Shown here in pieces: positions 6,785 to 11,442 of a DNA stretch of 11,442 nt. The stretch spans positions 1-11,442 of the forward strand of contig QHON01000163.1 in NCBI GenBank assembly GCA_003218815.1. Reading direction: 5' to 3'. The position numbers and the translations under genes are program-made. Origin of the DNA: Verrucomicrobiota bacterium. Its GTDB lineage: Bacteria > Verrucomicrobiota > Verrucomicrobiia > Chthoniobacterales > UBA10450. How positions within the stretch are numbered: the first letter of the stretch is position 1; every line of letters starts with the position of its first letter. A model generated the notes under the pieces. It was not told where the DNA came from and did no database searches. It saw nothing but the letters and a program-made list of their open reading frames with translations.

Positions 6785-7210
6785 CTATCGATTTGCGTTC
6801 GCGGCCATTTGCGCGGCTACTCGTTCCTCTTGCTCTCTGAGTTCGGGAGTAAACGCTTCGCCAAAATCCTCCGCCTCGTGCACCTGGCGGATTTCGATTT
6901 CTGCCCCTTCCCCAAACGGCGCGCGCTTGACCCACTCGATCGCTTCGTCTTTCGACTTCACCCGCCAGATCCAGAAGCCCGCGATCAGGTCCTTGGATTC
7001 GTGGAACGGCCCGTTTGTCACTGTATGCTTGCCGCCAGCGAACTTGACGCGCGCGCCCTTTGAGGTCGGGTGGAGGCCTTCGCCTGCGAGCATGATCCCC
7101 GCTTTGGCCAGCTCTTCGTTATACTTTCCCATTTCCGTCAGGAGCTTCTCGTCCGGCATCAGGCCGGCTTCTGAGTTCTTGTCCGCTTTAACCAGAATCA
7201 TGAATTTCAT
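6785..7210 (-). CDS. YCII/DGPF-domain protein
   Basis: 141 residues of the YCII-related (DGPF) type: MKFMILVKADKNSEAG at the start, then MGKYNEELAKAGIMLAGEGLHPTSKGARVKF, the signature loop TNGPFHESKDLIAGFWIWRVKSKDEAIEWVKRAP (Asn replaces the usual Asp of DGPF), and a charged C-terminal tail (PELREQEERVAAQMA). These small proteins often sit next to ECF sigma factors; none is seen here. The function is unknown. The ATG at 7210 is chosen because it starts the first strand and has a good Shine-Dalgarno (AAGGAAGG, about 7 bases upstream), one of the few in this window. The frame stays open upstream to 7525, but that part overlaps the MoaD-like gene and reads like nonsense. Confidence 0.9.
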   Translation of the reverse strand: MKFMILVKADKNSEAGLMPDEKLLTEMGKYNEELAKAGIMLAGEGLHPTSKGARVKFAGGKHTVTNGPFHESKDLIAGFWIWRVKSKDEAIEWVKRAPFGEGAEIEIRQVHEAEDFGEAFTPELREQEERVAAQMAANANR

Positions 7211-7266
7211 TTTTTTGTCCTTCCTTGGTTTAGTTTGGCCGCGAAATTTGTGAGCTTGGACATCAT
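7207..7266 (-). CDS. Possible 19-residue leader peptide before the YCII gene
   Basis: A short frame from ATG at 7266 encodes 19 residues (MMSKLTNFAAKLNQGRTKK) and ends in a TGA that overlaps the YCII start codon as ATGA. It covers most of the spacer between the MoaD-like stop and the YCII start. The last codons run through seven A residues (7210-7216). It could couple translation into the YCII gene, or simply be an open frame by chance; there is no homology evidence. Confidence 0.25.
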   Translation of the reverse strand: MMSKLTNFAAKLNQGRTKK

Positions 7267-7274
7267 TGTCTCCG

Positions 7275-7580
7275 CTAGCCTCCCGCGATTGCGCCCATAA
7301 TAAAGACGGGCTCCGCAGCGGTCGCGATCGCGTCGGGCAATTTGGCATCCGGCGGCTGATGAGATAGGTCCTCGCCGCAAACGAAGAACCGCACCAGCGG
7401 GCGGCGGTCGTGCGTGACGTGATCACGCATCGTTCCGCGTAACACTGGATATTTCGTTTCGAGTGCGTCGAGAATTGTTCGCTGCGTAACCTCGCCATTG
7501 AGCTCGAGTTGCACTTCACTACCAACTCGCGCCAGCGTGCGCAAATGATGCGGGAGGACGACGCGGATCATGGCAGCCAT
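7275..7580 (-). CDS. MoaD/ThiS-like ubiquitin-fold protein ending in Gly-Gly
   Basis: 101 residues with a beta-grasp pattern: IRVVLPHHLRTLARVGSEVQLEL (5-27), a helix with TQRTILDALETKYPVL, the RPLVRFFVCGEDLSH strand, and the C-terminal PVFIMGAIAGG. The free C-terminal Gly-Gly is the site that E1-like enzymes adenylate and then thiocarboxylate in MoaD and ThiS. No MoeB/ThiF-type E1 and no MoaE is in the window. From memory, MoaD-like genes of this type often lie beside a BNR-repeat gene, as here with the protease in between, so a role other than molybdopterin synthesis is likely. A Shine-Dalgarno-like GGTGAG lies just upstream of the ATG. It starts 14 bp after the CPBP stop. Confidence 0.88.
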   Translation of the reverse strand: MAAMIRVVLPHHLRTLARVGSEVQLELNGEVTQRTILDALETKYPVLRGTMRDHVTHDRRPLVRFFVCGEDLSHQPPDAKLPDAIATAAEPVFIMGAIAGG

Positions 7581-7594
7581 GTCTCACCAATGCC

Positions 7595-8446
7595 TCAACA
7601 GATACCAGCGGTCAAAGGCGCATGGCTCGATTCCCACTGCATCCGCCAAGCGGCAATCCCCGCTGCTATGATCCATGGTCCCAGCGCAAAAACCTGTGCA
7701 TCGGGCTGCCACATCGTGAACGCGCACACATTGGCAGAGGCGTGGAAGAGCATGGCCGCAACTACACTGCCCCGCGCGTGCATCATGATTAGTGTCATTA
7801 CCATCGACCAGGCCATCAACTCGAGAGCGAACGGTAGGAACCAGGTCCCATATTGCGGCGTTCCGGTGATGATGAAGAGCGGCAGATGCCAGCATGCCCA
7901 CGCTACACCGAGGATCAGCGTTCCCATGATCGGTCCAAAGCGTCCCAGCAATCGCGGAAGCGCAAAGCCACGCCATCCCGGTTCCTCACCTAGGACCACA
8001 GCTAGTTGGCCAAGCAGGAGCGCTGCCACAGTTCGCGGCGGGCGGTGAAAAAACGAATCGTGAGGCAAGTGGAAGCCGACAGACACCGCATCACGCACCA
8101 GGTAGATAATGGGCGGAACGCAGATCGCTATAATTGCCCATCGAAATGGTACCCGGTGCATAATCCGGCGGTAAAATGCTCCCAGCTCAGCGCGTCCACC
8201 TTCTACGGCTGTGCTCACGAGCGCCGCTCCGTGCGGTGCGAATACGGCAGCCAAATAAAACCAACGTCCAGGCCACGCGAAAGGAGAGAGGTGCTGCGCG
8301 AAAAGTGCAATCCAAGCGGTCCAACTGATCGCGTAGGCAATGAGAAAGAACATCGCGATTCGCGAGCTCCTTAGCTGTGCCCGGTTCAACGCGAACAATC
8401 TTGCTACCTCGGCGATGCGCTCGTCTGCTTGAATATCCCCCTGCAA
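7595..8446 (-). CDS. CPBP (CAAX-type) intramembrane metalloprotease
   Basis: About 283 residues with roughly seven or eight membrane helices and the three motifs of the CPBP/Abi (type II CAAX prenyl endopeptidase) family: VVLGEEPGWRGFALPRL with Glu154, Glu155 and Arg159; WACWHLPLFI with His187; and LFHASANV with His235 and Asn239. All catalytic residues are present, so it should be active in the inner membrane. In bacteria such enzymes are linked to bacteriocin immunity, peptide processing and scaffolding roles; the substrate here is unknown. The start is uncertain: the frame begins with a TTG at 8446, and an internal ATG at residue 32 would remove the charged N-terminus. It lies between the BNR gene (66-bp gap) and the MoaD-like gene. 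Confidence 0.9.
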   Translation of the reverse strand: MQGDIQADERIAEVARLFALNRAQLRSSRIAMFFLIAYAISWTAWIALFAQHLSPFAWPGRWFYLAAVFAPHGAALVSTAVEGGRAELGAFYRRIMHRVPFRWAIIAICVPPIIYLVRDAVSVGFHLPHDSFFHRPPRTVAALLLGQLAVVLGEEPGWRGFALPRLLGRFGPIMGTLILGVAWACWHLPLFIITGTPQYGTWFLPFALELMAWSMVMTLIMMHARGSVVAAMLFHASANVCAFTMWQPDAQVFALGPWIIAAGIAAWRMQWESSHAPLTAGIC

Positions 8447-8512
8447 TACAAGTACTTCATTCGCGAGCGACGCTTACGAAGCAGCTTGCTCTGTCCTGAA
8501 GTCAACGCAGGA

Positions 8513-9673
8513 TCATGGCAGCGTTTGGGCTTCGACTGAAAGGACGGCGGGAAGATCACGCACAATCGGTTTCCAAGTGTCGCCAGCGTCCGATGATCCG
8601 TAAACCTGACCGCCGGTGGTGCCGAAATACACGCCGCACGAATCGAGCGAGTCAACCGTCATCGCGTCGCGCAGCACGTTCACGTAGCAATCACGTTGCG
8701 GCAAACCTTTGGTGAGTTCTTCCCATTCGTTTCCGCCTTTCCGACTGCGGTAGACCCGCAGTTTGCCATCCGGCGGGAAATGTTCCGAGTCGCTCTTGAT
8801 CGGCACGACGTAGATCGTCTCCGGCTCGTGCGCGTGAATATCAATCGGGAACCCGAAATCGCTCGGTAAATTGCCGCTGACTTCGCGCCAAGAATCGCCG
8901 GCGTCATCACTCCGCATCACATCCCAATGTTTTTGCATGAAGAGCGTGTTCGGCCTCGATGGATGCATCGCGATGCGATGAACACAGTGGCCGACCTCCG
9001 CAATGGGATCAGGCATGTATTGCGAATGCAAACCGCGATTGATCGGCTTCCACGTCTTACCGCCGTCGTCGGTCCGGAACGCGCCTGCGGCCGAAATAGC
9101 GATGAAAATTCGTTGTCGATCTTTCGGATCGAGAAGAATGGTGTGCAGACACATGCCGCCTGCGCCCGGCTGCCATTTAGGGCCGGTGTCATGTTTGCGC
9201 AGACCCGACAACTCCTGCCAGGACTTTCCGCCGTCTTTTGATTCGAACAGTGCGGCATCCTCCACGCCGGCGTAAACGTGATCTCGATCGTCGAGCGACG
9301 GTTCAAGATGCCAGACCCGCTTGAACTCCCACGGATGCTGGGTGCCGTCGTACCACTGGTGCGTGCCCGGGACGCCGTCGTAAACGAATTTGTTACTTTC
9401 ACCCATCGGCATACCCTGCGGACTTGTTGTCGGCCCGCCACCCGGCGTGTCCCAGGTTTTGCCGCCGTCGTCGGAACGCTGAATGATCTGTCCGAACCAC
9501 GCGCTGGTCTGCGACGCGTACAGCCGGTCCTGATCAACCGGAGAACCTTTCATGTGATAAATCTCCCAGCCCGCAAAATGCGGGCCGTCAACTTTCCAGT
9601 CTTTCCGCTTCTCGTCCGATGTCAGGACGAACGCGCCCTTCCGTGTGCCAACCAGTAATCGTACTTTGCTCAT
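8513..9673 (-). CDS. BNR/Asp-box repeat beta-propeller protein (sialidase/VPS10-like)
   Basis: 386 residues with six Asp-box (BNR) repeats: SDDGGKTW (67-74), SKDGGKSW (145-152), TDDGGKTW (201-208), SDDAGDSW (255-262), SRKGGNEW (310-317) and SSDAGDTW (360-367). The protein begins directly with MSKVRLLVGTRKGAFVLTSD and has no signal peptide, so it is probably cytoplasmic. Annotation pipelines often call this family exo-alpha-sialidase or WD40/YVTN/BNR-like protein. I do not see the sialidase arginine triad or FRIP motif, and I would not infer sialidase activity. The propeller is more likely a binding or scaffold domain. It follows the dehydrogenase by 53 bp, a gap filled by a repeat-like sequence, and precedes the CPBP protease. 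Confidence 0.9.
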   Translation of the reverse strand: MSKVRLLVGTRKGAFVLTSDEKRKDWKVDGPHFAGWEIYHMKGSPVDQDRLYASQTSAWFGQIIQRSDDGGKTWDTPGGGPTTSPQGMPMGESNKFVYDGVPGTHQWYDGTQHPWEFKRVWHLEPSLDDRDHVYAGVEDAALFESKDGGKSWQELSGLRKHDTGPKWQPGAGGMCLHTILLDPKDRQRIFIAISAAGAFRTDDGGKTWKPINRGLHSQYMPDPIAEVGHCVHRIAMHPSRPNTLFMQKHWDVMRSDDAGDSWREVSGNLPSDFGFPIDIHAHEPETIYVVPIKSDSEHFPPDGKLRVYRSRKGGNEWEELTKGLPQRDCYVNVLRDAMTVDSLDSCGVYFGTTGGQVYGSSDAGDTWKPIVRDLPAVLSVEAQTLP

Positions 9674-9686
9674 TGTTTACACTTGC

Positions 9687-9720
9687 AACCGCGGATTACG
9701 CAGATCAACACGGATTTTTT
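9687..9720. repeat. Repeat-like intergenic sequence with two GGATT direct repeats
   Basis: The gap between the dehydrogenase stop and the BNR start holds a short sequence with two similar units, CGCGGATTACGC and CACGGATTTTTT, about 20 bp apart. Translated on the + strand it gives RITQINTD, a phrase I recall from spurious ORFs across many Verrucomicrobiota, Planctomycetota and other environmental genomes, where a near-identical dispersed sequence is common. Only one copy lies in this window, so repeat status rests on memory, not on what is seen. Confidence 0.45.
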
Positions 9721-9726
9721 ATTTCC

Positions 9727-11184
9727 TTATTTCGCTATGCAAATGTTCTTCGCCTCGGTGAAGAATCGCAATGCTTCTTCGCCGCCTTCGCGACCGACAC
9801 CGCTTGCTTTCATGCCGCCGAACGGAACACGCAGGTCGCGCACGAGCCAGCAGTTCACCCAGACTGTTCCGGTGTGAATTTGTTCGGCCACGCGGTGCGC
9901 GCGATTGAGGTTTTGCGTCCAGACGCTCGAGGCCAGGCCGTAATCGGTGTCGTTGGCGTAACCGATCACTTCCTCTTCGTTGTCGAACGGCGTGATGGTG
10001 ATGACCGGGCCGAAGATTTCCTCACGATTTGTGCGACATGAAACCGGCAAATCGGTGATGATCGTCGGCGGAAAGAAATAACCGTAGCGGCAGCGATCGT
10101 TGATTGGCTTCGGCGCTTTACCGCCGAGCGCGATCTTCCCGCCTTCCTCCTGCGCCAAATCGACATAGAATTTTATTTTATCTAGCTGCGTCTTGTTCAC
10201 GATCGCGCCTTGTTCGGTCTTCTCGTCCAGCGGATCGCCAACTTTTAGTTTCGAAGCCTTCTCGGTGAAGCGATCAACGAAATCTTTGTAAGCGGAGCGC
10301 TCGACGAACACTCGCGAACCACACAGGCAGATTTGGCCCTGGTTTGCGAACGACGATCGCACGCTGCCGGCGATGGCAGCCTCCAGGTCGGCGTCGGCGA
10401 AAACGATGTTTGGGTTTTTTCCGCCCAGTTCGAGTGAAACTTTCTTGAACAACGGTGCGCACGCCTCCGCCACTTTCCGCCCGGTGACCGTGCCGCCCGT
10501 AAACGAGATCGTGTTGATCTTTGGATGCGCCGTGATCGCAGCGCCGACATTTGGTCCAGTTCCGTGCACTACGTTGAGGACACCGTTTGGAAGACCGGCC
10601 TCTTGTGCGATTTCGCAAAGCATGTAAGCCGTCACCGGTGTCAGCTCGCTTGGTTTAGCTATGGCGATGTTACCGACCGCGATGGCGGGCGCAATTTTCC
10701 AGCTCAGCAAATAGAGCGGCAGGTTCCACGGCGAAATCAGTCCGGCGATGCCGCGCGGCTGACGCGTCGTATAGTTGAAAGCGACGTTGTCGGTGATATG
10801 GGCTTCCGACTCGGTGTGCAGGATCGCGGTCGCGAAGAAACGAAAGTTGGCGACGGCCCGCGGAATGTCGAGTGTGCGCGCAAGCGAGAGCGGCTTACCC
10901 GTGTCGATTGATTCCGCCCGCGCGAACTTCTCCAGATCACGCTCGATCAAATCAGCGATGCGCAGGAGAATTTTCGAGCGTTCCGCCGCGGGCGTGCAAG
11001 ACCAATCGACGAATGCCTTCTCCGCCGCCACGACGGCAAGATCGACATCACGGCTGTCGCTGTCCGCGACTTGCGAATAGGACTTCCCGGTCGCCGGTTC
11101 GATGTTGTCCAGATATTTCCCGCCGACTGGCTCAATAAATTGGCCATCGATGAAGTTTTGAATTTTGTCGGCTTCGGTGCGCAC
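9727..11184 (-). CDS. 2-aminomuconate/2-hydroxymuconate 6-semialdehyde dehydrogenase
   Basis: 485-residue NAD-dependent aldehyde dehydrogenase. Catalytic parts are complete: PWNLPLYLLSWK (152-163) with Asn154, IAKPSE with Lys177, the NAD-site Gly motif SFTGGTVTG (227-235), LELGGKNP with general base Glu252, NQGQICLCGSR with nucleophile Cys286, and EEIFGP with Glu389. The WVNCWLVRDLRVPFGGMKASGVGREGG stretch (442-468) is typical of the 2-aminomuconic and 2-hydroxymuconic semialdehyde dehydrogenases, whose Arg residues there bind the substrate carboxylate. With kynureninase and the 2-aminomuconate deaminase nearby I favour 2-aminomuconic semialdehyde oxidation (EC 1.2.1.32), which protects the pathway from spontaneous ring closure to picolinate. 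The start is a GTG; an in-frame stop lies 18 bp upstream and no ATG fits. It is the first gene after the tRNA-Ser. Confidence 0.92.
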   Translation of the reverse strand: MRTEADKIQNFIDGQFIEPVGGKYLDNIEPATGKSYSQVADSDSRDVDLAVVAAEKAFVDWSCTPAAERSKILLRIADLIERDLEKFARAESIDTGKPLSLARTLDIPRAVANFRFFATAILHTESEAHITDNVAFNYTTRQPRGIAGLISPWNLPLYLLSWKIAPAIAVGNIAIAKPSELTPVTAYMLCEIAQEAGLPNGVLNVVHGTGPNVGAAITAHPKINTISFTGGTVTGRKVAEACAPLFKKVSLELGGKNPNIVFADADLEAAIAGSVRSSFANQGQICLCGSRVFVERSAYKDFVDRFTEKASKLKVGDPLDEKTEQGAIVNKTQLDKIKFYVDLAQEEGGKIALGGKAPKPINDRCRYGYFFPPTIITDLPVSCRTNREEIFGPVITITPFDNEEEVIGYANDTDYGLASSVWTQNLNRAHRVAEQIHTGTVWVNCWLVRDLRVPFGGMKASGVGREGGEEALRFFTEAKNICIAK

Positions 11185-11200
11185 GCGTCGATGACAAAAT

Positions 11201-11228
11201 CAAACATCGAACACCAAACATCAAACAT
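11201..11228. repeat. Heptanucleotide tandem repeat, four units
   Basis: Four 7-bp units in register: CAAACAT, CGAACAC, CAAACAT, CAAACAT. Three are identical and the second differs at two positions. It begins 17 bp upstream of the dehydrogenase start codon, so it lies in its leader or promoter. Copy number could vary by slippage. Confidence 0.75.
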
Positions 11229-11232
11229 AGAG

Positions 11233-11251
11233 TGGCGGTGAGGGAGGGATT
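11233..11251. repeat. Exact 19-bp copy of the tRNA-Ser 3' end
   Basis: TGGCGGTGAGGGAGGGATT here is identical to 11405-11423, the 3' end of the tRNA-Ser gene including CCA, discriminator base, 3' acceptor strand and part of the T stem. The two copies are in the same orientation, 172 bp apart, and the match stops sharply on both sides. Such a direct copy is what integration into a tRNA gene leaves as an att site, but no integrase is seen here. Confidence 0.75.
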
Positions 11252-11253
11252 AT

Positions 11254-11270
11254 CCAACGCTTCGCGTTGG
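11254..11270. repeat. Hairpin 1 (7-bp stem)
   Basis: Perfect inverted repeat CCAACGC-TTC-GCGTTGG, starting 3 bp after the tRNA-end copy. It contains the core CGCTTCGCG, also found in hairpin 3. An 8-bp palindrome CTCCGGAG follows directly at 11271-11278. Confidence 0.7.
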
Positions 11271-11282
11271 CTCCGGAGTTAG

Positions 11283-11300
11283 ATCCCGCAATGGCGGGAT
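11283..11300. repeat. Hairpin 2 (7-bp stem)
   Basis: Perfect inverted repeat ATCCCGC-AATG-GCGGGAT. On the + strand it is followed by a few T residues, like a weak intrinsic terminator, but no + strand gene lies upstream to end there. On the - strand, the direction of tRNA and operon transcription, no T tract follows. A REP-like structure fits better than a terminator. Confidence 0.65.
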
Positions 11301-11310
11301 TTTAACCCAT

Positions 11311-11321
11311 GCGCTTCGCGC
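11311..11321. repeat. Hairpin 3 (4-bp stem)
   Basis: Short inverted repeat GCGC-TTC-GCGC with the same CGCTTCGCG core as hairpin 1, 57 bp further on. By itself it is too small to mean much; the shared core is what makes it worth listing. Confidence 0.45.
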
Positions 11322-11348
11322 CCCACCGGTCGAACAAGTTCTCATCTC

Positions 11349-11368
11349 CCGTACGTGAGCGTGTACGG
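11349..11368. repeat. Hairpin 4 (6-bp stem)
   Basis: Inverted repeat CCGTAC and GTACGG around an 8-base loop, between hairpin 3 and the tRNA gene. It has no T tract on either strand. Confidence 0.5.
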
Positions 11369-11404
11369 TGCGGCGAAGGCGAGCGGTTTGCCGCGTCGGG
11401 AACA

Positions 11405-11442
11405 TGGCGGTGAGGGAGGGATTCGAACCCTCGGTACCCTTT
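11405..11442 (-). tRNA. tRNA-Ser, 3' part, cut by the window end
   Basis: Read on the - strand, the sequence gives the T arm GAGGG-TTCGAAT-CCCTC, the 3' acceptor strand CCTCACC, discriminator G and an encoded CCA (11407-11405). The discriminator G and an acceptor pairing to GGTGAGG are typical of tRNA-Ser. The bases before the T stem (GGGTACC) fit the 3' side of a long variable arm, as expected for Ser. The anticodon and 5' half lie outside the window, so the isoacceptor cannot be named. Confidence 0.88.

Larger units (their letters stand above)
11185..11404. other. tRNA-flanking intergenic region with hairpins and repeats
   Basis: This 220-bp stretch between the tRNA-Ser 3' end and the dehydrogenase start has no gene. 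It holds, from left to right, a heptad tandem repeat, a copy of the last 19 bp of the tRNA, and four inverted repeats, all listed separately. No clear promoter for the dehydrogenase was found, although one is expected here. Confidence 0.6.

Noticed and set aside
7211..7525. N-terminal extension of the YCII gene
   Set aside because: It overlaps the MoaD-like gene, shows no conserved motif, and a good Shine-Dalgarno marks the internal ATG at 7210.
7509..8048. + strand frame of 179 codons opposite the CPBP and MoaD-like genes
   Set aside because: The - strand genes have intact catalytic motifs and a beta-grasp pattern; this frame has none.
8513..9673. Active sialidase
   Set aside because: Asp boxes alone do not show sialidase activity; I saw no signal peptide, FRIP motif or arginine triad.
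11283..11303. Intrinsic terminator on the + strand (hairpin 2 with a short T run)
   Set aside because: The T run is short and no + strand gene exists upstream for about 8 kb, so it is listed as an inverted repeat only.
1..11442. CRISPR array, transposase, prophage or defence system
   Set aside because: No regularly spaced repeats, no integrase or transposase motifs, and no nuclease or toxin domains were found on either strand.

Overview
The window reads like a soil or freshwater bacterium, most plausibly Verrucomicrobiota (Chthoniobacterales-like). This rests on moderate GC, sparse Shine-Dalgarno sequences, alternative start codons, a FlgO/TolB-like TPR protein with three N-terminal membrane helices, and repeats of a type I associate from memory with Verrucomicrobiota and Planctomycetota genomes. 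The assignment is an inference; no rRNA or marker gene is present.

Left part (1-3294): a secreted YciI-like protein on the + strand faces, tail to tail, an unrecognised secreted protein on the - strand. After a 157-bp divergent gap comes a 683-residue inner-membrane TPR protein on the + strand. It converges with the - strand block, leaving 22 bp between them.

Middle and right part (3295-11184): eleven genes all on the - strand, so transcription runs right to left. In that order they are an aldehyde dehydrogenase of the 2-aminomuconate/2-hydroxymuconate semialdehyde type, a BNR/Asp-box beta-propeller, a CPBP (CAAX-type) membrane protease, a MoaD/ThiS-like protein ending in Gly-Gly, a YCII/DGPF protein, a DUF2277 protein, a GFA zinc protein, a RidA-family 2-aminomuconate deaminase, a VOC/glyoxalase-fold protein, kynureninase and a DoxX membrane protein. 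Kynureninase, the deaminase and the dehydrogenase are three steps of tryptophan breakdown through kynurenine, 3-hydroxyanthranilate and 2-aminomuconate. The ring-cleaving dioxygenase, the ACMS decarboxylase and the early steps (TDO, formamidase, KMO) are not here. The DUF2277-GFA-RidA-VOC-kynU run is very tight (overlaps or gaps of at most 28 bp) and looks like one transcript. The BNR-CPBP-MoaD trio sits between two parts of the catabolic set and has no obvious role in it.

Right edge (11185-11442): the 3' part of a tRNA-Ser gene on the - strand, cut by the window end. Its last 19 bp are repeated exactly 172 bp downstream of it, and a cluster of small hairpins lies between the copies. Next to the outer copy is a 7-bp tandem repeat just upstream of the dehydrogenase start. 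This looks like an attachment-site scar or a repetitive element beside a tRNA gene.

No transposase, CRISPR array, rRNA or complete tRNA was seen. The best leads for something undescribed are the BNR/CPBP/ubiquitin-like trio, the tRNA-end duplication with its hairpin cluster, the 39-bp repeat at 1135 and 3672, and the secreted Cys/His/Asn protein.
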